DNA of 64,000 nt from Thalassococcus sp. S3 (GTDB lineage: Bacteria > Pseudomonadota > Alphaproteobacteria > Rhodobacterales > Rhodobacteraceae), in contig NZ_CP022303.1 in the NCBI RefSeq assembly GCF_004216475.1, forward strand, positions 1 to 64,000. Reading direction: 5' to 3'. Numbering within the stretch: position 1 is the first letter of the stretch; each line of letters opens with the position of its first letter. The notes beneath the pieces were generated by a model. It had not been told where the DNA came from, ran no database searches, and was given only the letters and a program-made list of their open reading frames with translations. The position numbers and the translations under genes were made by a program. Below are positions 8,774 through 20,043 of the stretch, piece after piece.

Positions 8774-10081
8774 CTAGAGGACGTATCGGCTGACATCTGC
8801 GGATTTCGCCAATCCGCCTAGGTTCTCTTCGACAAAGGCATCATCGACGGTGATCGTCTCTCCTGCCCGGTCCGGCGCGGAAAACGACAATTCCTCGAAA
8901 ACACGTTCCATGACGGTATAAAGCCTGCGCGCACCGATATTCTCCACCGATTGATTGACCTCGGCAGCAATACGCGCGAGCGCGGCGATCCCGTCGGATG
9001 TGAAGGTCACCTTTACCTCTTCGGTGTCCATAAGGGCGGAATATTGCAAGGTCAGGGCATTGTCGGTGTCCGTGAGAATTCGGACGAAATCATCCTCGGT
9101 GAGGGCGCGCAGCTCGACGCGGATCGGAAGGCGCCCCTGAAGCTCCGGCAAAAGATCGGAGGGCTTGGCAATGTGGAAAGCCCCCGACGCGATGAAGAGG
9201 ATGTGGTCCGTTTTGACGGGTCCGTGCTTGGTGCTGACGGTCGTGCCTTCGATCAGGGGCAACAGATCCCGCTGCACCCCTTCGCGGCTGACATCGCCGC
9301 CCCGCGCGTCGCTGCGCGCGCAGACCTTGTCGATCTCGTCCAGGAAGACAATTCCGTTTTGCTCGACCGCTTCCAACGCGATGCGGGTCACGCTTTCATC
9401 GTCCAAAAGCTTGTCGGCTTCCTCTCCGATCAGGATCTCATAGCTTTCCGCGACGGTCATCTTGCGCCGCACCTTTCGGCCGCCAAAAGCCTTTCCGAAC
9501 ATTTCGCCCAGGTTCATCATCCCCATGTTGGATCCGGGTTGGCCCGGGATCTCAAACATGGGCATGGGATTGGATGTGTCAGCGACGTCCAGCTCGATCA
9601 CGGTGTCATCCAACTCCCCGGCTTTCAGTTTCTTGCGGAACATCTCGCGGGTTGCGTCCCGCGCGTCCGAACCGGCAATCGCTTCGATCACACGCTCTTC
9701 GGCGGCGGCGTGGGCGTTCGCCTTGACGTCCTCCCGCATGTATTCCCGCGTCATAGCGATTGCGCTGTCCACCAGATCACGGATGATCTGTTCGACATCC
9801 CGGCCCACATATCCAACTTCGGTGAACTTGGTCGCCTCGACCTTGATGAACGGCGCGCGGGCCAGTTTGGCCAACCGTCGGCTGATCTCCGTTTTGCCGA
9901 CGCCGGTGGGGCCGATCATCAGGATATTCTTGGGATAGACCTCATCTCTCAGCTCGTCGCTCAGTTGCTTGCGCCGCCAGCGGTTGCGCAGGGCCACGGC
10001 CACGGCGCGCTTGGCGTCTTTTTGGCCGATGATGAAACGGTCAAGTTCCGAGACGATCTCGCGCGGGGTCAGATCGGTCAT
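8774..10081 (-). CDS. hslU: HslU, ATPase subunit of the HslUV protease
   Basis: The 435-residue AAA+ unfoldase feeds substrates to HslV. Motifs: N-terminal [34 protein letters not shown], Walker [17 protein letters not shown], the substrate-gripping pore motif within [16 protein letters not shown], Walker [11 protein letters not shown], and the C-terminal tail ending SRYVL that inserts into HslV. The I-domain (about 110-230) is present. It lies directly downstream of hslV with a four-base overlap, so the two subunits are co-translated. Confidence 0.97.
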   Translation of the reverse strand: MTDLTPREIVSELDRFIIGQKDAKRAVAVALRNRWRRKQLSDELRDEVYPKNILMIGPTGVGKTEISRRLAKLARAPFIKVEATKFTEVGYVGRDVEQIIRDLVDSAIAMTREYMREDVKANAHAAAEERVIEAIAGSDARDATREMFRKKLKAGELDDTVIELDVADTSNPMPMFEIPGQPGSNMGMMNLGEMFGKAFGGRKVRRKMTVAESYEILIGEEADKLLDDESVTRIALEAVEQNGIVFLDEIDKVCARSDARGGDVSREGVQRDLLPLIEGTTVSTKHGPVKTDHILFIASGAFHIAKPSDLLPELQGRLPIRVELRALTEDDFVRILTDTDNALTLQYSALMDTEEVKVTFTSDGIAALARIAAEVNQSVENIGARRLYTVMERVFEELSFSAPDRAGETITVDDAFVEENLGGLAKSADVSRYVL

Positions 10082-10635
10082 TTCGAGATGGTCTCCACAG
10101 TCAGATTTCCATTGGTGTAGACGCAGATATCGGCCGCAATCGCCATCGCATCACGGGCGATCTGTTCGGCGCTGCGATCACCGTCCATCATGCCCCTTGC
10201 GGCGGCCAGCGCGTAATTTCCACCCGATCCGATTGCCGTGACATCGTGTTCCGGCTCAAGCACATCACCCGCGCCGGTGATCACCAAAAGCTCTGCGCCG
10301 TCCGACACGATCAGCATGGCCTCGAGCTTTTGCAGATACTTGTCGGTGCGCCAGTCCTTGGCCAGTTCCACGGAGGCCCGGGCCAGCTGGCCGGGCGTGG
10401 CTTCCAGTTTGGTCTCAAGCCGTTCGAGCAGGGTAAAGGCATCCGCTGTGGATCCGGCAAAACCGGCCACCACATCAAACCCTCCGGGGCTGAGACGGCG
10501 CACCTTGCGGGCGGTGCCCTTGATCACCGTTTGACCGAGCGAGACCTGGCCATCGCCAGCGATTACAACTTCGCCGCCTTTCTTCACGCCAATGATTGTC
10601 GTCCCGTGCCAGCCGGGAAACTCGTCTCGCGCCAT
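10078..10635 (-). CDS. hslV: HslV, peptidase subunit of the HslUV protease
   Basis: HslV forms the double-hexamer peptidase core and uses an N-terminal threonine as nucleophile. The sequence is about 185 residues with [25 protein letters not shown], the conserved RKVRRL and the [13 protein letters not shown] loop. The reactive Thr lies in HGTTI, so about ten residues ([11 protein letters not shown]) precede it and must be removed. E. coli HslV has only Met before the Thr. The start at 10635 is preferred to an upstream ATG because related Rhodobacterales proteins begin in this way. Operon with hslU. Confidence 0.95.
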   Translation of the reverse strand: MARDEFPGWHGTTIIGVKKGGEVVIAGDGQVSLGQTVIKGTARKVRRLSPGGFDVVAGFAGSTADAFTLLERLETKLEATPGQLARASVELAKDWRTDKYLQKLEAMLIVSDGAELLVITGAGDVLEPEHDVTAIGSGGNYALAAARGMMDGDRSAEQIARDAMAIAADICVYTNGNLTVETISK

Positions 10636-10732
10636 ATCCGTCTCCTGTCCTGGCGGCCTATATGGCGCGCGGGACACCCTGCTGCAAGGCTGGCGCTTGT
10701 TTCGCTGCCTCCTGCGGCCTAGCCTGCGGACT

Positions 10733-11632
10733 ATGACCAGGCCGCCAACGCTTTGTTTTTATCTTGAAGATGGCTTGCGTCAGAGTGCCGAGGCGGGCCA
10801 GCACAACTTTATCGGAAAAGTTGCCGATATCTGCCGCGAAAGCGGTTTTGACATCCGGTTTGCGCCATTGGGTGCCCGCCCCGATCCCCAAGTCTACGCG
10901 CTCTACCACATGGTTGCGCCGCCGCATGACCGCGCTTTGACGATGCGGCGTGTTTATTACTATCCGTTTTGGGCCATCGAACCGGTGGCAGAGCGGTGGC
11001 ATTGGTCCGTGGCGCAGGCATCGTTCGATCCGGGCATGGTTCAGCGACCGCAGGCGAACGCTTTTTATGAGCGCTGGCAGACCCGTCTTTTTGGAGATTT
11101 GGCCTGTTCCACCTCTCGGGACGGATTTGTCTATGTTCCTCTGCAGGGCAAATTGCTGCGCCACAGGTCCTTTCAAACCTGTGCCCCCATCGACATGCTG
11201 AAGGCGGTTTTGGAGCACGATCCCCGACCCGTGATCGCAACGCTTCATCCCAAGGAGGTTTACTCGGCCCGCGAAAGGCGAAAACTGTCGCAATTGGCAG
11301 AGCGTTATCCAAGGCTCACCGTGACGACGGGCCGAATGGAAGAGTGCCTGAGCGGCTGCGACTATGTCGTGACACAGAATTCCAGCGCCGCCTTTGCCGG
11401 CTATTTCTTTGGAAAACCGGCGGTTTTGTTTGCCCGGATCGATTTTCATCACATCGCGGCGAATGTCGCTGAATTGGGTATCCGGTCAGCCTTGACCGAC
11501 GGCCCCGAAATGGCGCCGGACTATGCCGGCTACGTGCATTGGTTCTGGCAAGTGATGTCGATCAACGCGGGGCATGCCGGTGCCGAAGATCAGATCCGCA
11601 TGCGTTTGAAGCGAGCGGGTTGGCCGATGTAA
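10733..11632 (+). CDS. Capsular polysaccharide synthesis-like protein, function unknown
   Basis: A roughly 299-residue soluble protein. The segments [31 protein letters not shown] and [32 protein letters not shown] resemble the glycosyltransferase-B-like domain of capsule synthesis/KpsC-KpsS relatives, in which NSS and GKP segments line the nucleotide-sugar site. No neighbouring capsule genes are visible, so the role is open. The ATG at 10733 is chosen because the reading frame upstream of it overlaps the hslV leader region and has no family character. The gene is divergent from hslV and converges on trxA. Confidence 0.6.
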   Translation: MTRPPTLCFYLEDGLRQSAEAGQHNFIGKVADICRESGFDIRFAPLGARPDPQVYALYHMVAPPHDRALTMRRVYYYPFWAIEPVAERWHWSVAQASFDPGMVQRPQANAFYERWQTRLFGDLACSTSRDGFVYVPLQGKLLRHRSFQTCAPIDMLKAVLEHDPRPVIATLHPKEVYSARERRKLSQLAERYPRLTVTTGRMEECLSGCDYVVTQNSSAAFAGYFFGKPAVLFARIDFHHIAANVAELGIRSALTDGPEMAPDYAGYVHWFWQVMSINAGHAGAEDQIRMRLKRAGWPM

Positions 11633-11635
11633 AAA

Positions 11636-11660
11636 AAGCGCCACCAAGGGCGCCCTTTTC
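11636..11660. terminator. Likely bidirectional terminator between convergent genes
   Basis: An A-run, a GCGCC/GGCGC stem with a six-base loop, and CCTTTT lie between the capsule-like gene stop (11632) and the trxA stop (11680). The short stem makes this a modest candidate. Confidence 0.4.
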
Positions 11661-11679
11661 ATTCGGATCTTCTGAACGT

Positions 11680-12000
11680 TCAGATCGACTCGTCGATCCA
11701 GCCTTGAAGGGCCGCTTTGGACGCAGCACCTGCCCGGTTCGAGACAACTTCGCCATTCTTGAAGATGAAAAGCGCCGGGATGCCGCGCACACCCATGGCC
11801 GCCGCGGCGTTCGGATTGCTGTCGACGTCGACCTTGGCAATTTTGACTTTGCCTTCATATTCCGACGACAGCTCTTCAAGCGCTGGGCCGATTTGCTTGC
11901 AAGGGCCACACCACTCGGCCCAGAAATCCACCAATACGGGGATGTCGGAGTTTTTGACTTCGGTGTCGAAGGTAGCGTCCGTGACGGCGACGGTGGACAT
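11680..12000 (-). CDS. trxA: Thioredoxin
   Basis: A 106-residue cytosolic thioredoxin with the redox-active [11 protein letters not shown] site (about residues 27-37), the conserved cis-Pro loop RGIPALFIF and typical length. The ATG at 12000 (MSTVAVTD) is preferred to one 63 bases upstream, because it gives the normal N-terminus and the longer version would run into the addA end. It is the last gene of the minus-strand addB-addA-trxA block, a common arrangement in Rhodobacterales. Confidence 0.96.
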   Translation of the reverse strand: MSTVAVTDATFDTEVKNSDIPVLVDFWAEWCGPCKQIGPALEELSSEYEGKVKIAKVDVDSNPNAAAAMGVRGIPALFIFKNGEVVSNRAGAASKAALQGWIDESI

Positions 12001-12037
12001 GATCGGATCTCCTGAGAGCAGTGTTAGGCGACGTAAA

Positions 12038-15000
12038 TTAGGGAGCGACAACTTTACCGTCAAGATATGGGGTTCGGTAGAGAGAATCCATCACAAGATT
12101 GTGCTGGAGCATCATAAGGTGTGCCGTTCGGGTCCAAAGGATTGCGGTTTCAATACGTTGCTCGGGAAAGATTTGGGCCAGCGCGTGTGAATAGGCGCCC
12201 ATCTGGCGCAGCACTCCTTCGGGACATCGGTCCGGCGCGTCGGGTACAACGCGATTGGTCTTGAAATCCACCGCCAGGACCCGGTCAGAGGAGACGAGCA
12301 ACCGGTCTATCGTTCCATGAAGCCGCGCTGGACCCAGATCAGCGCTGATCGGCACCTCGCTCAAAGCGGTTTCGTCGAAAAGCCAATCGAGGTCGGGCCG
12401 CACGAGAACCTGCGTCGCCTCGTCAAGAAGCGCGCCACATTCCGTCTTGGGCAGGTCCAGAAGGCGCTGGCTGGCCTGCGGCCACGACGCTCTTGGCAGA
12501 CGCGGCAGATGTTCAAAGAGAAGATGAATGCGTGTGCCCCGGATCTTTGCCTCCTCCTCGCTCCGCCCGTCCTCGCCGGGAAGCGCCTTGGCACCGCCCA
12601 GATCCGATGGGCTGACGGTTTGTGACGGATCAATGACCTTTGGTGCTGCTTTTGAAATCCATGCAGGTGGTTTGGTTGCGGCTAAAGATTTGCCCGGCAT
12701 CGACAGGTCGGGAAGGTCGATCCAATCCCCGTTGCTAAGCCGCAATCCTTCGCCATTGGGAAGAGAGATTGTTTCGGCACCGCTGGTCTTGAGACCGGCC
12801 TCGACCCTTTGATACCAGGTATCGCCGCTTTTGGCGTCAAGCTCCCCCGCACCGGCTACGATAAGCCACTTTTCCGCACGTGTCAGAGCCACATAGAGCA
12901 GGCGCAGCCTTTCGTTTTTGAGCCGGGTTTGAGCGGCCTCGCGCGCGTTCCGGATCAAGTCGGGCGCCTGGGCTTTCGGGACAGACCAAACCGGGATGTC
13001 CCCGGCCATGAGGATCGTGTCGTCCACGGGCGCGCGCCGGCGGCATGTATCGGGCAGGATCACAATCGGTGCTTCCAAACCCTTGGAGCCATGCACAGTC
13101 ATCACCCTCACCTGATCTCCGGCGGCATCAATCTGGCGCTTGATCTCCAGATCGTCGGTTTCCATCCAGGACAGGAAGCCCGTCAGGCTTGGCGTTTCGT
13201 TCCGTTCGTAAGCCAGCGCTTGGGCCAGAAGTGCGTTTATGCCATCTTCTGCCTCGCGCCCCAGCCGGCTCAGCAGGTTGCGACGGCCCAGATGGCGGGT
13301 CAGCATCCGCTCGATCAGATCGTAGGGCCTTAAAAAATCGGTTTGTGCCCGCAGGTCATTGAGCACGGCCAGGGTCGGTCCGTGCTCCTCTGTCCGTTCA
13401 CGCAAAGCCTGCCACAAAAACGGGTTTTCCCGATGATGCGCGAGGGTAAAGAGCGCCTGCTCGCTCCAGCCGAAAAGCGGTGACCGCAGGACCGTGGCAA
13501 GAGAGAGACTGTCTTCGGGTGTGGCTAAAAACCGAAGCAACGCGGCAAGGTCTCTGACAGCCAGTTCGGCGCCGACCTTTAGCCGGTCAGCCCCGGCGAT
13601 CGGAATATCGCGTGACTTGCACGCACGAATGATTTCGGCAAAGAGGTCCGACCGGCGCTGCACCAGGATCAGCACGTCGCCAGCCCGGATCGGGCGCTTT
13701 CCAAGACGGCCGTCCTGTTCGTCCGGGATTGTGTGGCCCTCACCCAGCCAGGTGCTGATCTGGTCGGCGATCTGCGTGGCCAAGGTCACGTTATGATGCT
13801 GCGGGCTACGCCGGTCGACCGGGTTGTCCCAAGCCCGGTCATCTTCCTCCTTGTTAGGCTCTATCACAGGCCAAAGATCGACGCGACCGGGCAACGCATC
13901 CTTGAACGCGCGGTGCTGGCTGTCGAGATGAAAACCGGCCTCGGAACTCTCGCGAAAGACGGTATCGACAAGCCGCAAGATCGCCTCGGCGGATCGGAAT
14001 GAGAATTCCAGCGACAAGGACTGAAGGCTGGTCCCGCTATCTTCAAGGCGGCGCCCGAACTCTGCCTGCATGCGATCAAACGCGGCGGCGTCGGCACCCT
14101 GAAAGGAATAGATCGACTGTTTCTTGTCACCAACGACAAAGATCGTCCGCTCGACATTCGGGCGCGCGCCCAGACCGCTTGTGAACTCCTGTGCAAGCTT
14201 TTCGATCACGTCCCATTGTTCGGGGCTGGTGTCTTGCGCTTCGTCTACAAGGATGTGGTCAATTCCGCCATCCAGCCGGAACAACACCCAGGCCGCCACC
14301 GCCGGATCATTCAGCAATTGCCGGGCCTTCAGGATCAGATCGTCGAAATCAAGCCAACCCCTTGCCTGCTTCTGAAAAGCATACCGGGGCAGAAAGGCGT
14401 GGGCGAAACCGTGCAAAGCGTCGGCCTTGCGGGCTGCGGCGAGTGCGATGCGCTGGGCGCGGGCGTCTTCAACCCGGGCCATCCACGCTTCGAGCGGCGG
14501 GATGAGATCCGGGTGCGCCTTTCGCACCGCACCGGTTGGAAACTTGCTTCGCTCTTCCCCCATCTTCGCGGCAAAGGGATTGGTGGCGGTCGGGCCAGTC
14601 AGAAACACCGCTTCCAACGTTTCAAGGGCGCTGAAATCGAGCGCTGACAAAGCGGACAGCTTTGCCGCGGCCTTCTGATCGGTCGTGCCCCCCGTCTTAA
14701 GTGCTGCGACCAATGGGTTAAGAAGGTCAGCTTCCCCCCCGACGAAAACAGAGGCGGAAAGCGCGTCTTCGGTAAGGGATGGGGACAGCCCAAAATGCCC
14801 TGCAATGCCTCGCCAGTCCAAGACGTCGGCGAAGCTTGTTCTTTTGCTGACAACGGACTGGGTAAACGTCTCAAGATCATCGCCCGCCAGATAGGCGGCG
14901 ACCTTTCGAACAAGATGCGCCTCCGTGCCTTGGGCCATGTCTTCCACGATCTCATTGCGCAAAAGCGCAGCCGCGCGGTCTTCGATCTCTCTGAATTGCG

Positions 15001-15427
15001 GGCTTACCCCGGCTTCAAGTGGAAAACGGCGCAGAAGAGACGCGCAGAACGAGTGGATGGTCTGGATCTTCAATCCGCCCGGTGTCTCGATTGCGCGGGC
15101 AAAAAGCGTTCGCGCATCGCGCAGGCGCAGGGGGTCCAGCGGGCCGTCGACCCCCAACTCGCTCAGCTCTGCCTTCAGCGGGTCGTCCGCAAGCATGGCC
15201 CAGCTTCCAAGCCGTGCGAACAGGCGGTTCTGCATCTCGCTCGCGGCTGCCTTGGTATAGGTCAAGCACAGGATTCTCTGAGGTTCCGTTCCATCAAGAA
15301 GAAGCCGTGCCACCCGGTCGGTGAGCACCCTTGTCTTGCCGGATCCGGCATTCGCAGCCAGCCAGGTCGAGGCGCGCGGGTCCGCTGCCTGAACCTGCCG
15401 TTCGGTCGCTGCGTTACGCCTGCTCAT
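12038..15427 (-). CDS. addA: AddA, double-strand break repair helicase-nuclease
   Basis: AddA is the UvrD-like helicase and nuclease subunit of AddAB, which resects double-strand breaks for RecA loading. The 1129-residue protein has Walker [13 protein letters not shown] (about 24-35), motif Ia [14 protein letters not shown], Walker [32 protein letters not shown], the helicase motif [15 protein letters not shown] and [13 protein letters not shown]. At the C-terminus is a RecB-type nuclease with [14 protein letters not shown] and AVDFKTNR carrying the metal-binding Asp residues. The start overlaps the addB stop by four bases. Confidence 0.96.
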   Translation of the reverse strand: MSRRNAATERQVQAADPRASTWLAANAGSGKTRVLTDRVARLLLDGTEPQRILCLTYTKAAASEMQNRLFARLGSWAMLADDPLKAELSELGVDGPLDPLRLRDARTLFARAIETPGGLKIQTIHSFCASLLRRFPLEAGVSPQFREIEDRAAALLRNEIVEDMAQGTEAHLVRKVAAYLAGDDLETFTQSVVSKRTSFADVLDWRGIAGHFGLSPSLTEDALSASVFVGGEADLLNPLVAALKTGGTTDQKAAAKLSALSALDFSALETLEAVFLTGPTATNPFAAKMGEERSKFPTGAVRKAHPDLIPPLEAWMARVEDARAQRIALAAARKADALHGFAHAFLPRYAFQKQARGWLDFDDLILKARQLLNDPAVAAWVLFRLDGGIDHILVDEAQDTSPEQWDVIEKLAQEFTSGLGARPNVERTIFVVGDKKQSIYSFQGADAAAFDRMQAEFGRRLEDSGTSLQSLSLEFSFRSAEAILRLVDTVFRESSEAGFHLDSQHRAFKDALPGRVDLWPVIEPNKEEDDRAWDNPVDRRSPQHHNVTLATQIADQISTWLGEGHTIPDEQDGRLGKRPIRAGDVLILVQRRSDLFAEIIRACKSRDIPIAGADRLKVGAELAVRDLAALLRFLATPEDSLSLATVLRSPLFGWSEQALFTLAHHRENPFLWQALRERTEEHGPTLAVLNDLRAQTDFLRPYDLIERMLTRHLGRRNLLSRLGREAEDGINALLAQALAYERNETPSLTGFLSWMETDDLEIKRQIDAAGDQVRVMTVHGSKGLEAPIVILPDTCRRRAPVDDTILMAGDIPVWSVPKAQAPDLIRNAREAAQTRLKNERLRLLYVALTRAEKWLIVAGAGELDAKSGDTWYQRVEAGLKTSGAETISLPNGEGLRLSNGDWIDLPDLSMPGKSLAATKPPAWISKAAPKVIDPSQTVSPSDLGGAKALPGEDGRSEEEAKIRGTRIHLLFEHLPRLPRASWPQASQRLLDLPKTECGALLDEATQVLVRPDLDWLFDETALSEVPISADLGPARLHGTIDRLLVSSDRVLAVDFKTNRVVPDAPDRCPEGVLRQMGAYSHALAQIFPEQRIETAILWTRTAHLMMLQHNLVMDSLYRTPYLDGKVVAP

Positions 15428-18363
15428 GCAAGGTCCACCGGAACGGGCTGGTCAGTGAGATCCCATTCCCCAAACCGGGCGAGTTGATCGTAGTCGCCGA
15501 TATCGGTGTCCTTCTGCATCTTGAGCCTGGACGTGTACCCTTGATTGGGCTCGAAATACGCCCCGATCAGTCCGATGAACTGGGCCCAGACCTTTTCGGC
15601 GGGTTCATCCGCCAGCGGTGCGGCGCTTTCGGCTGCTCCGGGCCCCAGACCAAGGTAAACTGCGCGGCTGACAGGCGTCGGATCCAGGTCAAAGAAACCG
15701 CCCTTTTCAGCCATTGCGGCTTCCAGCAGCAGTTGCTTGTCAAAATATTTCTGCTCGTTCTTTGAAGGAGGCGTACCGGTCTTGTAATCGTAGATCCGAA
15801 GCCGTCCCGACGCATCCATGTCGATGCGGTCGGCCACACCTTCCAGGGTGAATGCCGGGTCCGAAACCGCAACCCGTCCGCGCCGCTCGAACGCAAACGG
15901 GCGCGCTTCGGTTTGGCGCTCGATTTCGGCCTGCAGAAAGATGTCGGCAATCCGACCAAGGCGGGCCTGCCACATCACCCGCGCCGTAGGCCAGGGCACC
16001 CGAGACCGAAGTTGTGTGTCTGCCAAGGCAAGGAAGTGGTCCCGCGACAGCCTGGTTCGGTCCTCCAGCGTGGCGCGAATGAACGCTTCGAGCACTTCAT
16101 GAACGACAACCCCCCGCAGTAGCGGACCGGGCGCCTGAACAAGCGGATCTAGCCGTCTGAGGCGCAGCACATGTTTGGCATAGATTGCGTAAGGATCCCG
16201 GATCAGGCGCTTGACATCGGTGACCGAAATCTTGCGAGGGCGCGCCGTGACCGGAGGACGGGGCGATGGACGCGGCGCCGGCGCGGTCAATGGCGCCTCT
16301 TCAAGCGTTGCCGCCCAGGATAGCCAGGTGTCTCCGCGTGCTTTCATCGCGGCCAGCGTCTCGGGCCCTTTCAACGCGGGAAGACCGCCAAGAAGATTGG
16401 AGAGCCGGTTGATCCAGCGGGACGGAACGCTTTGCGCGTCGTCAGATCGGATTGCCCGGGTCAGCCAAACCTCCCGCGCGGCGATGGCCTGCTGAAAATC
16501 GTGCGCCGACAGGCCGATGCGCCGCTCGGGCAGAAGGAGCCCGGCATCCTTGCGCATCTGGCGGTTCAACCACGGATCGGGTTTCGCGGCTTCCGGCCAG
16601 GTGCCTTCGTTCAGGCCGCCAAGGATCAAAAGGTCGGCGCCCTGAACGCGGGCCTCAAGGGTGCCCCAGATCATGATGCCGGGGTGGGGTGCATCGCGGT
16701 CTCGCACCTCTTCCCGTGACAGCAGGGCACCCAGAAGATCCGCGAAGACACGCGCCTCCATCTGTCCGCCGTGATCCGCCTCTTGCTCCAGCGCGTCGAG
16801 GACCGATAGCGCCTTTATGCCCGCGTTCTTGTCCCAAAGCGTGAGATCCGGTGCGTCGCCACTGCCCCGCGCTATGACTTCGGCCACGTTCCGCAGATGT
16901 GCGACCCAGCGCGTCAGAGGCTTCTCCCCATCTACAATCCGATCGCAAAAGGCGTCGGTCACCCACTTGGCCCACCGCGCTGCAATCGGATTGTTATGGG
17001 CTTCGGCCCAGGCGGCCAGCGGTTCGGGTTCAGGGAAAGGAATGCCCTTGCTGCGGACATGAAGTTCGAAGTCACGCGTCAGGAGAAGATGTTCGTTCCG
17101 GTCCGCGCCGTCATGACACAGTGGATGCTTGAGGATGGTCAGCAACATCTCGGACGTCAGTTGCCGCGAGAACAAACCTGCCACATGCCGCAAGAACCGT
17201 CCCGGTGGCGCAAGCTGCAGGGGTTGGCCGGCGCTGTCATCCGGCAGCAAATCCCAACGGTCCAGCGCCGCCGTCACCTGCCGCGTCAACATCCTGTCCG
17301 GCGTGATCAGGGCCGCCGTCTGGCCCGTCTCGGCAGCCTCGCGCAAGCGTAACGCGATTGCCAACGCCTCATCACGGGGAGAGGGTGCCTCCACCCACGT
17401 GACCTGTTCGAAAGCAGGCTCTAACTTGGGTAAATCCGGCCCTTCATCCAACCACGCATCCGTTACGGGGGCGGGTCTGAGCGCAAGGGAAACGACCCGG
17501 TTGCGTGCCGGCGCGGACGGTTGGTCATCGCGCCACTTTGCGATCTCAGCGGCCTTGATCCCAAGGTTTACCATCAGCGCACGAAAGCGGTATTGGGGGT
17601 GGTCTTCGGACACCATCGGATCAGCGAGTTCGGACCAGATTGACGAGGGCAGGTCGAAATCGAAACCCGGTAGAACCAAAGCGCCTTGAGGAAGACGTGA
17701 CACTGCTTCCATAAGCATCATCGTGGTGCCGCGGGATCCGGTGGAACCGGCAACGATCACCGGATGCTGGGGCGGTTCCCGGTCCCAACGGTCGACCAGA
17801 TGCTCGGTGAGGCGACGCAGATGCGATTGCCCGTCTAGACCCGCCTCCTCATTGTCAAAAAAGGCCTGTACGATCCCGATAAAGGTCTGTGCGCGGGACC
17901 AGTGCCCCGAAAGGTCGGTGACATCGAGATCTGAAATGGCTTGCGGCAGGACACCTTCACCTTGCATTTCGTCAAGAAGCTCGGCCAATCCATCCGCCAG
18001 ATCGTAGAGGGATGCGCGCGGCGCCAGATCGGGTTGCCGTTGCAACAACCTGTCGACAAGCTGGGCAATCTCCAACCGCCGTCGCAGCGGTGACACGGGA
18101 TTGGGGAGAGCGATGCGATCCTCGATCTCTCCCACCTCGTTCAAGAGCTTGATGCGGGGCAAAAGCCGCGCCGGGCCATCGTCGAAAATCTCTCTCAGGC
18201 GCCTGGCCATACGACGTGTGTTCACGATCAGTTCGACCTGGGCGAGGGCGGTTGGCGGCATGCCCTGCATGCGCTCAGACAGCCCGTGAACAAGCGAGGC
18301 GGGAAAATCGACACCGGGGGGGAGAGCAAAGACGCGCGGTGTCTTTGACGGTTCAAACAGCAT
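15424..18363 (-). CDS. addB: AddB, double-strand break repair nuclease subunit
   Basis: AddB partners AddA in the resection complex. The roughly 979-residue protein has an inactivated UvrD-like region and an intact C-terminal nuclease. Visible landmarks are VIVAGSTGSRGTTMMLMEAV, GGLNEGTWPEAAKPDPWLNR, and nuclease motifs LEGVADRIDMDASGRLRIYDYKTGTPP. I chose the ATG at 18363 (MLFEPSKTPRVFALPPG). It overlaps the murU stop by 11 bases and fits the alphaproteobacterial family N-terminus better than an ATG 18 codons earlier. Confidence 0.94.
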   Translation of the reverse strand: MLFEPSKTPRVFALPPGVDFPASLVHGLSERMQGMPPTALAQVELIVNTRRMARRLREIFDDGPARLLPRIKLLNEVGEIEDRIALPNPVSPLRRRLEIAQLVDRLLQRQPDLAPRASLYDLADGLAELLDEMQGEGVLPQAISDLDVTDLSGHWSRAQTFIGIVQAFFDNEEAGLDGQSHLRRLTEHLVDRWDREPPQHPVIVAGSTGSRGTTMMLMEAVSRLPQGALVLPGFDFDLPSSIWSELADPMVSEDHPQYRFRALMVNLGIKAAEIAKWRDDQPSAPARNRVVSLALRPAPVTDAWLDEGPDLPKLEPAFEQVTWVEAPSPRDEALAIALRLREAAETGQTAALITPDRMLTRQVTAALDRWDLLPDDSAGQPLQLAPPGRFLRHVAGLFSRQLTSEMLLTILKHPLCHDGADRNEHLLLTRDFELHVRSKGIPFPEPEPLAAWAEAHNNPIAARWAKWVTDAFCDRIVDGEKPLTRWVAHLRNVAEVIARGSGDAPDLTLWDKNAGIKALSVLDALEQEADHGGQMEARVFADLLGALLSREEVRDRDAPHPGIMIWGTLEARVQGADLLILGGLNEGTWPEAAKPDPWLNRQMRKDAGLLLPERRIGLSAHDFQQAIAAREVWLTRAIRSDDAQSVPSRWINRLSNLLGGLPALKGPETLAAMKARGDTWLSWAATLEEAPLTAPAPRPSPRPPVTARPRKISVTDVKRLIRDPYAIYAKHVLRLRRLDPLVQAPGPLLRGVVVHEVLEAFIRATLEDRTRLSRDHFLALADTQLRSRVPWPTARVMWQARLGRIADIFLQAEIERQTEARPFAFERRGRVAVSDPAFTLEGVADRIDMDASGRLRIYDYKTGTPPSKNEQKYFDKQLLLEAAMAEKGGFFDLDPTPVSRAVYLGLGPGAAESAAPLADEPAEKVWAQFIGLIGAYFEPNQGYTSRLKMQKDTDIGDYDQLARFGEWDLTDQPVPVDLA

Positions 18364-19045
18364 CGCGCGCCAAAAGCTCCTCGGCCAGTTGTATCCCGGC
18401 CGGATGTCCCACATCACACCACATGCCGGGATAGGTCAGACCAAACAGACGACCGCGCGCCAGCATTTTGTCCCAGACCCGATTCAGAGAAAAGACCGGG
18501 TCCGTGATGTCGGACAGGTCGCCGGTCTTCAGAATTTGCGCGCCACCATAAACGACATCGGGGCCGCGAGAGATGCGGTTCTCGTCATCCAGACTGAAAT
18601 CGCCAGCTCCAATCCGACCAACGGCTTGCCGGAGCGGCACGCAAATGACCAAGGCGTCCATCCGGGCGGGATCCCAGGCCCTTTGCAAAAGCGAAAGCGG
18701 GTTGGGGCCGGACCAGACGGCATCGCTGTTCAATGTGAATAGGGGGGCAGGTCCCAGCAGCGGCAGCGCCGCCTTGAGACCCCCGCCGGTGTCGAGGATA
18801 TCCGGCATTTCCCGCGAAATTTCGACGTCCTTTGACGCCAGATGTTTTTCCAGAACGGCGGCCTGATAGTGCGTATTCACCACGATCCGGGAGAGGTTGA
18901 TGTCCTCGGTAAGAGCCAAGGCATGGTCGATGAGCGGGCGGCCTGCAACCTCAAGCAAGGGTTTGGGCCGGTCTTTCACAAGATCGCCCATCCGGGTTCC
19001 GAACCCGGCGGCAAAGATCATCAGGGATGGGTTGGCGTCGCGCAT
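18353..19045 (-). CDS. murU: N-acetylmuramate alpha-1-phosphate uridylyltransferase
   Basis: MurU converts MurNAc-1-phosphate to UDP-MurNAc, part of the cell-wall recycling bypass that avoids the fosfomycin-sensitive MurA step. The 230-residue protein has the sugar-nucleotidyltransferase signature FAAGFGTRMGDLVKDRPKPLLEVAGRPLI (about 11-39), the DTGGGLKAALPLLG segment and metal-binding NSDAVW. The family assignment is strengthened by the adjacent AmgK kinase just upstream, whose end overlaps this start. The same block carries addBA and tsaE. Confidence 0.9.
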   Translation of the reverse strand: MRDANPSLMIFAAGFGTRMGDLVKDRPKPLLEVAGRPLIDHALALTEDINLSRIVVNTHYQAAVLEKHLASKDVEISREMPDILDTGGGLKAALPLLGPAPLFTLNSDAVWSGPNPLSLLQRAWDPARMDALVICVPLRQAVGRIGAGDFSLDDENRISRGPDVVYGGAQILKTGDLSDITDPVFSLNRVWDKMLARGRLFGLTYPGMWCDVGHPAGIQLAEELLARDAV

Positions 19046-20043
19046 TTTTCTTTCAAACGGATCAAATCATCCTTTGTCGGTCGCGGCAACGTTTGCAGCA
19101 CAAGATCTGAGATCCCCGCGAGGGCCGGATGGTCAAGGTCGCTTACCATATGCGCCCAGACCCGAGGGATCAGATCGATGTAGCGTGGCTTACCATGATC
19201 GAGCCCAAGTCGCGCGAAAACCCCGATGATGCGAAGGTTGCGCTGAACGCCCAAAGCCGCGTAAGCGGTGCGGAACGCGTGGTCGTCGGAACCGGTTTGT
19301 TCGATGAAATGTGCGATCATCCGCATCTCGGTTCCCGCAGACACGTCACGCCGGGCATCCTGCAGGAGAGAGACAAGATCATAAGCCGGGTGACCCAGAA
19401 GGGCATCCTGAAAGTCCAGAAGACCGACCCTGGCAATGTCCTCGCGGTCGGGCAGCCAAAGCAGGTTTTCGGCGTGGTAGTCTCGCTGGATCAGAACAGC
19501 GGGTCCGTCGGTGGTTTGATAGAGAAGATCGGAAAATCGGTCGATGAACCGCGATACAACGGTCTTGTCCACATCGGTCAAAGCATCCGCATAACGCGTG
19601 AAGGCCAGTGCGGAAAATTCGGCCATCTGCTGGGGCGTATACCGGTCAAGCGGTGGTGGCTCTGATCTGCCGAGTGCAATCAGAAGGTCGGTTGCCGCCC
19701 TGTAAAGCTGGGGTTCAAGGTCGGGTTGTTTCTCTAGGATACGGGCGAACAGGTCATCCCCCAGATCTTCGATGATCAGCAAACCGGCCTCGATATCCTG
19801 TGCCAGGATGCGAGGTGCGCTGAGTTTCTGGAGCGTCAGATATTCCGCAATGTGGATGAAGGGGCGAACATCCTCGCCGCGATCCGGCGGTGCATCCATC
19901 AAAACCGCGCTTCGTCCTGTGCTGGCGTCCCGCAATCGCTCATAGCGTCGATTGGATGCGTCCCCCGCAAGCGGTGCGCGCTGTGCCGCGGCCCAGTCCG
20001 TACCCGCGATGAATTCGGAGATTTGCGCTGACCGATCTTTCAT
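19021..20043 (-). CDS. amgK: Anomeric MurNAc/GlcNAc kinase
   Basis: AmgK phosphorylates N-acetylmuramate (and GlcNAc) at the anomeric position, providing the substrate for MurU. The 340-residue aminoglycoside-phosphotransferase-like kinase shows GDASNRRYERL (nucleotide loop), LLIIEDLGDDLF, the catalytic IQRDYHAENLLWL (Asp as base, Asn as metal ligand) and GLLDFQDALLGHPAYDLVSLLQDARRDV. It lies between tsaE and murU with overlapping ends, matching the recycling operon known in Pseudomonas and Caulobacter. Confidence 0.9.
   Translation of the reverse strand: MKDRSAQISEFIAGTDWAAAQRAPLAGDASNRRYERLRDASTGRSAVLMDAPPDRGEDVRPFIHIAEYLTLQKLSAPRILAQDIEAGLLIIEDLGDDLFARILEKQPDLEPQLYRAATDLLIALGRSEPPPLDRYTPQQMAEFSALAFTRYADALTDVDKTVVSRFIDRFSDLLYQTTDGPAVLIQRDYHAENLLWLPDREDIARVGLLDFQDALLGHPAYDLVSLLQDARRDVSAGTEMRMIAHFIEQTGSDDHAFRTAYAALGVQRNLRIIGVFARLGLDHGKPRYIDLIPRVWAHMVSDLDHPALAGISDLVLQTLPRPTKDDLIRLKEKCATPTHP

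Noticed and set aside
6242..10120. Long plus-strand frames opposite the MFS, lipoprotein hydrolase and hslU genes (355, 369 and 389 codons)
   Set aside because: All are complementary to well-supported genes, and their products are low-complexity His/Arg/Gln-rich sequences typical of shadows.
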